This document shows positions 33,932 to 41,712 of a stretch of 64,000 nucleotides of DNA, piece after piece (position 1 is the stretch's first letter; each line of letters opens with the position of its first letter). The notes beneath the pieces were generated by a model. That model was not told where the DNA came from. It did no database searches and saw nothing but the letters and a program-made list of their open reading frames with translations. The stretch is taken from assembly GCA_016287245.1 (NCBI GenBank), contig JAEEWG010000009.1, forward strand, positions 1 to 64,000. The letters are read 5' to 3'. The translations under genes and the position numbers were made by a program. Source of the DNA: Clostridia bacterium (GTDB taxonomy: Bacteria; Bacillota; Clostridia; Saccharofermentanales; Saccharofermentanaceae).

Positions 33932-34760
33932 TTATAATCCCCTCACAGTCTGAAAGTATTTTATCATACTCTTCGTATATATCGTCGAACTGGTGGTAAC
34001 GGAAGGTCTTATGGACCTTTTCGATATGCCACTGCTTAATGTTTTCGGTATGCGGGTACGGCAGGTAGAACAGCCTTTTGGAAAAATGCCGCACGACGGT
34101 GTGCTTATGTAGAAACTTCTGGTCGTTATACCGCTGCGGCAGGACTTTCTTCTTCGTCGTCGAACGGATCAGTGCGCTCTGGTCCGCAAAGACGAGTTTT
34201 TTCTTCTTGATCCATCCCCTCGCCTTCTCAAAAAGACTCGTCTCACGCGCTTTCTTCATATTGAAAAGAAGAACGCCCGCATTGATGTAATGCGGATGGA
34301 TCAGATATTTTCCATAGTGATCCGGACATGCCGCATACTCCACTTCCGACACATCCATATCGTACAGAAGGTGCACGTCGCGGTTGAACATGATGTCCGC
34401 GTCAAGGTAAAGGAGCTTTTCGGGGATCTCCGGCACCATATCCGCAAAGAGGCGGATCAGGGTATATGGCGAGCAGTACGCCGTCTCGTTCGGACAGCCG
34501 GAGAAATGCTCCTTATAAAGATCACTGACATCGATCACAGTCATTTCATTTTCGTCGTTATATCGCCGGATCGTCTCACGGAAGATCTGCTCCTGCGACT
34601 TCTTAAGCGGAATATAGCTGTCCTTAATGGACGTCAGATCCATCGTAAAGAGGAAGAAATGATAAGGCTCTCGGGAATCAGAGCGCATCATCATGGAGAG
34701 CGCACAGGTGAGCATCCCGTCAAAGACACCGGCATTTCCGCAGAAAAGAACGTTAACCAT
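33924..34760 (-). CDS. GT8 family glycosyltransferase
   Basis: 278 residues, a stand-alone family 8 transferase: VLFCGNAGVFDGMLTCALSMMMR at the start, DxD motif in LLYLDADIMFNRDVHLLYD near residue 122, HYINAGVLLFNMKKARE near residue 157 and a C-terminal HFSKRLFYLPYPHTENIKQWHI. These retaining enzymes use UDP-sugars. It sits between two acyltransferase-containing genes and overlaps both by 8 bases, so the three products are probably made in fixed proportion. Confidence 0.85.
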   Translation of the reverse strand: MVNVLFCGNAGVFDGMLTCALSMMMRSDSREPYHFFLFTMDLTSIKDSYIPLKKSQEQIFRETIRRYNDENEMTVIDVSDLYKEHFSGCPNETAYCSPYTLIRLFADMVPEIPEKLLYLDADIMFNRDVHLLYDMDVSEVEYAACPDHYGKYLIHPHYINAGVLLFNMKKARETSLFEKARGWIKKKKLVFADQSALIRSTTKKKVLPQRYNDQKFLHKHTVVRHFSKRLFYLPYPHTENIKQWHIEKVHKTFRYHQFDDIYEEYDKILSDCEGIING

Positions 34761-35541
34761 GGGCAGCCTCTTTTCTTATATATCTGATCACTTCAACGTC
34801 AGAGTTTCGGGAAAGCTCGACCATGCGGTCATGGACCTGATCGCGAAGGCTCTTCATCTTTTCATGAATATCGCGTGCTTCTTCAGAGGGGAAGTATGGC
34901 CCGTCGATGTAAGTGATCATCTTCGGTCTTTTTCTGATCTTCCTCTTGTGGTAGGTATTTACAAAGCAGAACGACGGTACGCCGATCTCCACGGGATAGC
35001 GGAAGGAGGTATCCGGGAACGGGCGGATCTTCGTGTAATACGGCCAGATATGGGCCTCCGGATAGATCACGACCGGATGTCCTTCTAAGATCCGGTTTTT
35101 GATCGCTGCAAGAAAATTCTTATATGCACTCATCCCGTCAGGAAGCGGAAGACCGCCGAGAGAAGGGGTCCACTTGCCAAGCACGGGGACATTCAGGTTA
35201 TTCGGATGCACGATGATATATGTACTTGTCGGCCACGGAAGGCGTGTCTGAAGCGTCGCATCGCCAAAGGGCTGCGTATGATTCCCATAGAGGAAATACC
35301 CTTTCTTCTTATACTGCTTCAGTTTCTCCCTGCCTACGATCTTCTGACCGAAGATCACGCGGCCGTAAAAGACCACGATCGGATACATGACGATACGATA
35401 GAGGAAAAAACGGGAAAGGCGCTTGGAGAACGATCTTCTTTCATAATCGTAAGAGCCGTCGATCTTCGGCGGTGTCGTCTCGAAGGTCGAAAACTCGTCG
35501 TTGAGTTCGTCTTGATAGTAAATGATTGTCCTCTTATCCAT
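34753..35541 (-). CDS. PlsC-type acyltransferase
   Basis: 262 residues from the ATG at 35541; the open frame extends to 35652 but the promoter lies inside that stretch. The catalytic box reads YGNHTQPFGDA: His and Asp are separated by five residues instead of four, a variant of the HX4D motif. The second block is VVIYPEAHIWPYY. A hydrophobic patch near residue 35-55 suggests membrane association. It probably acylates a glycerol phosphate or glycolipid intermediate used by the GT8 enzymes downstream. Confidence 0.75.
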   Translation of the reverse strand: MDKRTIIYYQDELNDEFSTFETTPPKIDGSYDYERRSFSKRLSRFFLYRIVMYPIVVFYGRVIFGQKIVGREKLKQYKKKGYFLYGNHTQPFGDATLQTRLPWPTSTYIIVHPNNLNVPVLGKWTPSLGGLPLPDGMSAYKNFLAAIKNRILEGHPVVIYPEAHIWPYYTKIRPFPDTSFRYPVEIGVPSFCFVNTYHKRKIRKRPKMITYIDGPYFPSEEARDIHEKMKSLRDQVHDRMVELSRNSDVEVIRYIRKEAAHG

Positions 35542-35585
35542 TAATGGCCTGCTGTTCCTTTCCAATTCAGGACAGCGCAAAAGAA

Positions 35586-35607
35586 GCACAAATACACCCC
35601 TTTGTGC
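35586..35607. promoter_or_regulatory. Inverted repeat just downstream of the glycolipid operon promoter
   Basis: GCACAAA-N8-TTTGTGC, a perfect 7-bp dyad a few bases past the predicted start of the acyltransferase/GT8 operon. It could be a repressor site or a leader hairpin. Confidence 0.45.
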
Positions 35608-35623
35608 ACATCCCCCAACAGAA

Positions 35624-35652
35624 ATTATACCCATCTGAAGAAATGAGGTCAA
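35624..35652 (-). promoter_or_regulatory. Sigma-A promoter of the acyltransferase/GT8 operon
   Basis: TTGACC (35647-35652), 17 bases, TATAAT (35624-35629) on the minus strand, immediately after the stop of the HAD gene. Confidence 0.8.
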
Positions 35653-35656
35653 TTCA

Positions 35657-36259
35657 TTAACGGTTGTCTTCGCGGATTCTTTCGATGACTTTTCCGTAGT
35701 CGCCTTTAAACTGGAATGTATTCATCCCTGCGGCTTTTGCGCCGTTGACATTTTCTTCCCGATCGTCGACGAACAGGCATTCTTCTGCTGAAAGGCCATA
35801 CTTACGAAGGAAAGCTTCATAGATCTTTACATCCGGCTTCAGCATCAGATAATCGGAAGACACAAAAACGCCGTTAAAGAAATCCAGCGGCAGAAATTTC
35901 GGGAAATACTCATAGAACAGGTCACTTGCGTTCGAAAGGACATAGATCCCGAGGCCGCTGCTCTTGACATGCTCGCAGAACTCTCCGGCTCCGGGAAGCG
36001 GGTCCATGCAGATGTCCCAGTGATCGCAACAGTTCTTTAGTGCCGCATGGTATTCTTCCGGAACTCTGTTTTTCACAAGATCGAACCGGTCTTTATCCTT
36101 GATATCTCCACGGTCGCCCAACGCCCACTCCGGGCCTTCGAACAGTTCTTTTCGTATAGAATCCTTCTCTTCTTCTGAAGAGCAAAACGTATCTAAAACA
36201 AATTCCGGATTAAAATCCAGAAGGACATTTCCCATATCGAGGACTACATTTCTGATCAT
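35657..36259 (-). CDS. HAD-superfamily hydrolase (subfamily IA)
   Basis: 200 residues with all HAD motifs: nucleophile in VVLDMGNVLLDF (residues 5-16; the second acidic position is Asn, as in many FMN/epoxide hydrolase-like members), motif II YVLSNAS near 113, motif III Lys in MLKPDVKIYEAFL near 145 and motif IV FVDDREENVNGAKAAGM near 166. It resembles YihX-like sugar-phosphate phosphatases. It has its own promoter at 36309-36336. Confidence 0.85.
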   Translation of the reverse strand: MIRNVVLDMGNVLLDFNPEFVLDTFCSSEEEKDSIRKELFEGPEWALGDRGDIKDKDRFDLVKNRVPEEYHAALKNCCDHWDICMDPLPGAGEFCEHVKSSGLGIYVLSNASDLFYEYFPKFLPLDFFNGVFVSSDYLMLKPDVKIYEAFLRKYGLSAEECLFVDDREENVNGAKAAGMNTFQFKGDYGKVIERIREDNR

Positions 36260-36308
36260 ATGATGTACCTTTCTTCTGTCTTTTTCGTCATTTTAGGTCC
36301 TATCCCAT

Positions 36309-36336
36309 TTTATAGCAAAGAATCGAATATAACCAA
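36309..36336 (-). promoter_or_regulatory. Promoter of the HAD gene
   Basis: TTGGTT (36331-36336), 16 bases ending in TGC, TATAAA (36309-36314) on the minus strand. Confidence 0.5.
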
Positions 36337-36379
36337 CAGTTTTTCATCCCGCGATATGGGCCTGGATACCTTTCTCGCC

Positions 36380-36407
36380 TTGAAGTCTTATATTATTTTG
36401 ATATACT
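36380..36407 (+). promoter_or_regulatory. Promoter of the double cNMP-binding gene
   Basis: TTGAAG (36380-36385), 16-base spacer, TATACT (36402-36407), 72 bases upstream of the start codon. Confidence 0.5.
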
Positions 36408-36478
36408 GGTCTTAATTGGAACAGGCAGGCTGACCTGCACTTTTTTTCATCGTGGGGATAGCAATAAGGAGACATAGT

Positions 36479-37375
36479 ATGAGTTTAACGGAAAAGACAT
36501 TCAAAAACGGCGAAGTGATCATCAAAGAAGGCGACATCGGAAAGAGTTTTTTCATTCTTACAGAGGGAAAAGCCGGTGTGTATGCCAATTACGGCAAGAA
36601 CGATCTTTTCCGGATCGCTGTGATCGAAGAGGGGGAATACTTCGGTGAGATGGCGATCATCGAGGAATACCCGAGAAGCGCGACTGTCGTTGCTATCGGA
36701 AATGTGCACACGATCGAGATCCCGGCCAATGAGATGACGACCTTTTTCGAAGAGAATCCTGAGCAGATCAGCGAACTCATGAAGCATCTCGGTGCCAGGA
36801 TCAAAGCCATGACCGATGACTATAACGAATCCGAAGAACTCCTCAAGGAAGTGAGAAAACCGGATGCCGCAAAACAGAACGAATCCCTTTTTTCCAAGAT
36901 CAAGAAACACATAAATGTGTATCAGGCCAATAAGAATCAGATCAATGAGCCGAATACCGATGCGATCCGTGCTTCCATGAACGGAATCAGCGGAGACACC
37001 GAATCTTTTCAAAACGGAGCGGTCATCTATAGCGAGGGCGATCCCAGCAAATGCATGTATCTTCTTTATTCCGGAAGCGTCGGCTTCTACAGTGATTACG
37101 GCGGAAACGACGAACGCAGGACATCGAATCTGAGTGCTGTTTCCTGCTTCGGCGAACTCGAGATGATCAACTGGGACAGAAGATACGCGACTGCTGTCTC
37201 CGAAGCCGACAACACACGTGTGGAGATCATCTATCCGGAAGATCTAAGTGACATGATCCACACCTGCCCGAAAAAAGTCGATCTGATCCTGCGCCTTCTC
37301 TCCTATCGTCTGAGAAAACTCGATGTCGATTTTCTAAGAAACTGCAAGGAGATCACGGAGTCGTACAACAAGTAA
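36479..37375 (+). CDS. Protein with two cyclic-nucleotide-binding domains
   Basis: 298 residues from the ATG at 36479 (AAGGAG 7 bases upstream). Two cNMP-binding domains: residues about 1-115 (GEVIIKEGDIGKSFFILTEGKAGVY, GEYFGEMAIIEEYPRSATVVAI) and about 175-290 (GAVIYSEGDPSKCMYLLYSGSVGFY, SCFGELEMINWDRRYATAVSE). In the first, the phosphate-cassette pattern GEMAIIEEYPRSATV is well kept; the second is degenerate (GELEMINWDRRYATAV). There is no DNA-binding or enzymatic domain. It may be a free regulatory subunit or a sensor for an unknown partner. Confidence 0.8.
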   Translation: MSLTEKTFKNGEVIIKEGDIGKSFFILTEGKAGVYANYGKNDLFRIAVIEEGEYFGEMAIIEEYPRSATVVAIGNVHTIEIPANEMTTFFEENPEQISELMKHLGARIKAMTDDYNESEELLKEVRKPDAAKQNESLFSKIKKHINVYQANKNQINEPNTDAIRASMNGISGDTESFQNGAVIYSEGDPSKCMYLLYSGSVGFYSDYGGNDERRTSNLSAVSCFGELEMINWDRRYATAVSEADNTRVEIIYPEDLSDMIHTCPKKVDLILRLLSYRLRKLDVDFLRNCKEITESYNK

Positions 37376-37404
37376 GCCGGAAGATTAAGCTAATAGACAA
37401 ATGA

Positions 37405-37432
37405 GGGGGTCTCAATTGAGGCACCCTTTTTG
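37405..37432 (+). terminator. Terminator of the double cNMP-binding gene
   Basis: GGG-x-GTCTC / GAGGC-x-CCC stem with an AATT loop followed by TTTTT. Confidence 0.7.
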
Positions 37433-37463
37433 TTGCGAAGATGGTCTGAAGATGTGGGCAGCG

Positions 37464-37515
37464 TCCGGGTTTCTGTAAAATCAACAAGTTCGCCGTATTT
37501 TACAGAACATCCGGG
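37464..37515. repeat. Imperfect inverted repeat in the intergenic region
   Basis: TTCTGTAAAAT (37471-37481) pairs perfectly with ATTTTACAGAA (37497-37507) around a 15-base loop, and both arms are flanked by CCGG. No T run follows, so it is not a standard terminator. The rest of 37433-37618 shows nothing else. Confidence 0.5.
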
Positions 37516-37618
37516 CTTCAGAGCGATCCAGATACGTGCACGACCGAAAAAATCGGATTTCTCGCATTTTTACGGCACCTGATAAATTCCTGGATTCAGA
37601 AGCAAGCGATCGCCCTGA

Positions 37619-39085
37619 CTACGCTGCGTCTTCACTTTCGGATCCGAGCTGATAGTCAACCATAGGATCGAATCTTTTGATCTCATAACCGATCCGCTCG
37701 TCATTTTCATAGTCCCATTCGTAGATGATAGAAGCTTTATACTTCTCACCTGTTTGGGGATCAGTAAGATCCGCTATGACGCCTTGATATAATTTCCCGT
37801 CGCGCATAAACATTCTGGGATAATCGCTTTCAAATTTCGGTTTTTCGGGGATGCCTTTGACGAAGGCTTTTTTGTATTTATTGAACTGCTCTTCATCCTG
37901 GAGCACGATCGTGGAAAGAAAGTCCGCATATTTTGAATTTTTACAGTTTTTGATGCCGATTCCATTGAGATTTCGGAGAATGGCGAGGAACGCTTTATCT
38001 TCTTTCCAGTCTCCATCTTTATAGTGCTCATAAAGCTCGATCAGAATGTCACACACACTATACGTGAACTCTTTTTCTTCTTCATCTTCGTACATATATG
38101 TTCTTGTTATGCGGTCCAGCAACTCAATTCTTAACCTATACTTTGTCTCAGAATATCCGGCATCAAGTAATAATTCCTTGAAAATGGCATCTGTATCCCA
38201 GCTGAAGAACAGACGATTCAAATAATCCTCGCCCATGATGTATTCGATCCCGGCCATAAAATCTATGATGCTTTTATATGCACTCGGAGCACCTGAAAAG
38301 TACTTAGTTTGATAGTACTCTGCCCCGCCTTCAATCATCACATAGAGATAATCGCAGTAAATAGCTCCATCTATTTGTTCAACAGGTAGAGCTTCAAACT
38401 CCGAATACCGTAAGTGATCTCCGTTCAAGATGACGGGTGAATCCTTCAAGCCATTGATCGACGCGTCCAAAAAGTGCATCAACTCATGGAAGACCACATA
38501 AGAAAGCTGCCATTTAAATTCTTGCATGCATCTTTCCGAAATCAATATCTCATTCGTTTCTTCATACAAGGCTGCATATTGCTCATCGATCTCCGTCACT
38601 CGGATATTCAATGTACTGAGCATATTGAAGAAGTATTCCTCATCCAAATACTCCACGTTATCTGCGACAACAGGAAAAATACGATAGACGTATTCACGAT
38701 AATCTCCTAATTCAGAATTGCCTTCAATCGTCTCAGAATACTTCAAAAACAGAGCATACTGCCCGTCCAGGTCATCCTCCGCAAGTCCGTGCTGTTCAGC
38801 AAGTTTCACCGCCTTAGGCTGATCAAGATCAACAGATGATTCCTCACTCAGTTCAGAAGTTTCACTTAATGGAACCACCAAAGACTCAGTTAATTCGATA
38901 TCTGATGAAGTCTGATCCGATGTCTCCGTCGGTGCCTTCGAAGCAGCCGCACTTTCCGAAGTCACGGACATGACCGCTGATGATTCTTCTTCGGGAAAAG
39001 ATCCGTCCGCCTTCTTCCCGGTGCATCCTGAAAACAGCGACACAACGATACAAAAAGAGCACAATAAAGCCGTTAGTCGTTTCAT
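37619..39085 (-). CDS. HExxH zinc-metalloprotease-like lipoprotein, paralogue A
   Basis: 488 residues from ATG 39085. Lipobox VVSLFSGC at about residue 20, then a Ser/Thr/Glu-rich linker to about 95. Near residue 200 the motif VVFHELMHFLDASING contains HELMH, a HExxH zinc site, and about 45 residues later VMIEGGAEYYQTKYFSG offers the Glu third ligand of gluzincins. The C-terminal part (from about 410) has SDYPRMFMRDGKLYQGVIADLTDPQTGEKY. A surface-anchored peptidase is likely; it is not close to a family I can name. It is a tandem paralogue of the gene at 39208. Confidence 0.65.
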   Translation of the reverse strand: MKRLTALLCSFCIVVSLFSGCTGKKADGSFPEEESSAVMSVTSESAAASKAPTETSDQTSSDIELTESLVVPLSETSELSEESSVDLDQPKAVKLAEQHGLAEDDLDGQYALFLKYSETIEGNSELGDYREYVYRIFPVVADNVEYLDEEYFFNMLSTLNIRVTEIDEQYAALYEETNEILISERCMQEFKWQLSYVVFHELMHFLDASINGLKDSPVILNGDHLRYSEFEALPVEQIDGAIYCDYLYVMIEGGAEYYQTKYFSGAPSAYKSIIDFMAGIEYIMGEDYLNRLFFSWDTDAIFKELLLDAGYSETKYRLRIELLDRITRTYMYEDEEEKEFTYSVCDILIELYEHYKDGDWKEDKAFLAILRNLNGIGIKNCKNSKYADFLSTIVLQDEEQFNKYKKAFVKGIPEKPKFESDYPRMFMRDGKLYQGVIADLTDPQTGEKYKASIIYEWDYENDERIGYEIKRFDPMVDYQLGSESEDAA

Positions 39086-39207
39086 GTAAAACCCCCCAAT
39101 TCCTCTCATATCCAACACATTGCCATAAAACGATTATGGTATTAGTGAATATCAAAGATCAACAAGAAGATATTTCCCTATTTCAGATTTATCTACTTAC
39201 CAGATAA

Positions 39208-40635
39208 TCAGAAATACTTCTCTACTATCGGCTTGACACTTTTGATCTCATAACCGACCCGCTTGTCATTCTCGTAATCCCATTCATACGTGACGTAGCC
39301 ATGGTATTTCTCGCCCGTACTCGGATCGGTGAGCTCCGCCGTCGAGCCGTGATAGAGCTTGCCGTCGCGCATGAAGATCGTAGGATAGACCTGTTTGAGA
39401 TTCGGTTCTTCCGGGATATCCTCGATAAAGGCATTTTCAAGCTTCTCAAACTGTTCAAATGTCTGGTACACGATGCTGCCGATAAAATCTGCATTCTTGG
39501 AACGTCTCCAGCCCTGAAGGCCGATTCCGTTTAAGTTCTTGATGATCGCGAGGAAATCCTTATCTTCCTTCCAGTTTCCACCCTTATAATGCGTATAAAG
39601 ATCGATCAGAATATCATCCATTGACGCAGGCTCATCCGGATAATCGTAAAGATCCGATCTCGCCGTACTGTTCAATGTATTGCTGGCCAGATCGTACTGA
39701 TCCGAAGTATATCCCGCCTCGAAAAACAATTCCTGGAAAATGGCATCCGTGTCCCAGCTGAAGAACAGCTTGTCCATGTATTCTTCGCCCATGATGTATT
39801 CGATCCCGGTAAGGAAAGCCACGCAGTCAGTGTATGATCCCGGTGCCCCCGTAAAATACTTCGCAGTCAAGTACTCTGCCCCGCCTTCCGTTACGATCCA
39901 GGATTCCGGACAGATCCGGACTTTCTCCTGCTCTTCTAAAGAGAGATAAGCGGTATCCGATGGTTTCATGTGCTTGTCGTCCACGACAAACACAGAGACC
40001 TTCATGCCGTTAAGCGTCCAGTCCAGAAAATGCATAAGCTCATGGAAAAGCACGCGCGGAAGTTCATCCTTTTCATCTTTCATCGTAGTCTCCGATAGAG
40101 TGATGACGTTACTGACATCATAAGTGCCGCTCTGCTGGATCGAAAGCTCGCCCACCTTGATCTCCAGCATACCGAGCATATCGAAAAAGTATTCGTCGTC
40201 AATATAATTCGCATGATCCGCTACGACTGGGAAGATCAGATACACGAATTCACGATAATCGCCCAAGCCGCTATTTCCTTCAACCGTCTCAGAAAACTTC
40301 AAAAACAGCGAGAATTCCCCTTTCAGATCTTCTTCCGAAAGGCCATGCTGCCCCGCAAGATCCAACGCCTTGGCCTGTTCCGGGTCCGTCGGCTGATCCG
40401 CACTCGTCTCAGAAGACTCGGACGAAGCCTCGGATCCCTCGGTCTCCTGGCTTATAGATTCGCTCGGTTCCGTCTCCGTCGGCGCATCCGAAGAAGCCGC
40501 ACTCTCCGATGTTTCTGGCGCGACTGTTGTTGTTTTTTCTTTGGAAAAAGATCCGTCCTTCTTCTTTCCTTCGCAGCCGGTAATGACCGATCCGAAGATA
40601 CAAAGCGAAAGAAGTATTGCTGTCATTCTTTTCAT
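39208..40635 (-). CDS. HExxH zinc-metalloprotease-like lipoprotein, paralogue B
   Basis: 475 residues with lipobox SVITGC, a Ser/Thr/Glu-rich linker (about 25-90), then the same layout as the downstream gene: VLFHELMHFLDWTLNG (HExxH) followed by WIVTEGGAEYLTAKYFTG and the end segment MRDGKLYHGSTAELTDPSTGEKYHG. Conservation of the zinc site in both copies supports function. The two genes lie head to tail with 122 bases between them and probably arose by duplication. Target unknown. Confidence 0.65.
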   Translation of the reverse strand: MKRMTAILLSLCIFGSVITGCEGKKKDGSFSKEKTTTVAPETSESAASSDAPTETEPSESISQETEGSEASSESSETSADQPTDPEQAKALDLAGQHGLSEEDLKGEFSLFLKFSETVEGNSGLGDYREFVYLIFPVVADHANYIDDEYFFDMLGMLEIKVGELSIQQSGTYDVSNVITLSETTMKDEKDELPRVLFHELMHFLDWTLNGMKVSVFVVDDKHMKPSDTAYLSLEEQEKVRICPESWIVTEGGAEYLTAKYFTGAPGSYTDCVAFLTGIEYIMGEEYMDKLFFSWDTDAIFQELFFEAGYTSDQYDLASNTLNSTARSDLYDYPDEPASMDDILIDLYTHYKGGNWKEDKDFLAIIKNLNGIGLQGWRRSKNADFIGSIVYQTFEQFEKLENAFIEDIPEEPNLKQVYPTIFMRDGKLYHGSTAELTDPSTGEKYHGYVTYEWDYENDKRVGYEIKSVKPIVEKYF

Positions 40636-40747
40636 ATGAGAACCCCCATTCGTCTCATTTTAAAACATATCCCATTAACGATAATGTTATACCTTTTTTT
40701 GAGCAAAAAGAAATGACAGTTTACTCATGTATTATTGGGTGCTTTGT

Positions 40748-40805
40748 AAGGCGGAGAACTAAGCCTGCCCCCGCATAAGGCGGATGCAAGAGCCTGCCCC
40801 TGCTT
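40748..40805. repeat. Two imperfect 29-bp tandem repeats
   Basis: Units start at 40748 and 40777 (AAGGCGGA...GCCTGCCCC) and each can form an AGGC/GCCT mini-hairpin. They lie between the metalloprotease-like gene start and the end of the esterase-like gene. Confidence 0.5.
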
Positions 40806-40822
40806 CTTCTCGAAAAGCTACG

Positions 40823-41695
40823 TTATTTCGCCCTTCTTTTTATCTCTTCAGCCATCCATCCGGTCATACCGTTCGGAAGACGCGGATCCATAGGTGTACC
40901 GTCATCGAACATGAGATTGGCCTGAATGCCGTTCATAAGGCAGTGTTGCCCCATCTCAAATCCGAAGTTGATCGAAGCGACGCCTTTGTCGCCGTTATAG
41001 ACGAAATCCGGCGTGAAGATAAAGCTGTGCTTCATGCTTTCAAGACGCGGTCTTCTCTTCTCGATCACCTCGTGATCCGCGATCTCATCGAGCATGCCGT
41101 CGGCATAAAAGAGCGTCACGCCGAGGCGGTCAAATTCGTCGATCACTTCATCTCCAGGGATATCCGAAGTGCCGACCGGCACCAGAACATCAAATGCACC
41201 CGGATCTTCTGATGCCAGATGGAAAGTAAATCTCGCGCCCGCGGAGTTCCCGAGAAGAAATCGCACTCCGACGCCCGGTGTCTTTTCCTTCACGAAGGAA
41301 TCGATCAGCTGCATAGCAGGCTCGGTGTAGGATGCGTCCCATCCGCCCTGACAGCGGCCGTTATCGTCCGTATACTCATTGGCCACAGGGATCAGGATAT
41401 ATGCGCCTCCAAGGGCTTCCTGATACTTTGGTGAAGCATACATCTCCGCGCCCGTGTAGTTGATGCACAGATCTCCGACCAGGGCATTGGAAAGGCCGTG
41501 AAGGAAGATAAGGAGCGGATAGCCGCTCTTTTTCGGGAAGCCATTCCGCGTCGGATCGAAGTAATAGTATTTGAGGCCGAATGCCTCATCTTTAGAAAAC
41601 AGGTGCTGATATTTTCCTGTCGGATACGTCGGTTCAGTCGTGATAAAAGCGCCTTCCGGGATCCTGTCGGCCCAGGGCGGTGTCGGATTAGCCAT
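40823..41695 (-). CDS. Alpha/beta hydrolase, esterase-like
   Basis: 290 residues. PLLIFLHGLSNALVG is the oxyanion-hole strand (near 60), FLLGNSAGARFTF the nucleophile elbow G-N-S-A-G (near 146), and a His near the end (MGQHCLMNGI) is a candidate catalytic His. It has no signal peptide and looks like cytosolic carboxylesterases of the feruloyl/acetyl-xylan esterase or PHB-depolymerase-like group. It lies 17 bases downstream of the histidine kinase gene. Confidence 0.7.
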   Translation of the reverse strand: MANPTPPWADRIPEGAFITTEPTYPTGKYQHLFSKDEAFGLKYYYFDPTRNGFPKKSGYPLLIFLHGLSNALVGDLCINYTGAEMYASPKYQEALGGAYILIPVANEYTDDNGRCQGGWDASYTEPAMQLIDSFVKEKTPGVGVRFLLGNSAGARFTFHLASEDPGAFDVLVPVGTSDIPGDEVIDEFDRLGVTLFYADGMLDEIADHEVIEKRRPRLESMKHSFIFTPDFVYNGDKGVASINFGFEMGQHCLMNGIQANLMFDDGTPMDPRLPNGMTGWMAEEIKRRAK

Positions 41696-41712
41696 AGTTT
41701 TGGCTCCTTTCG

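Noticed and set aside
35542..35652. N-terminal extension of the PlsC-type acyltransferase
   Set aside because: The first codon is TTG without a ribosome site and the stretch holds a near-consensus promoter.
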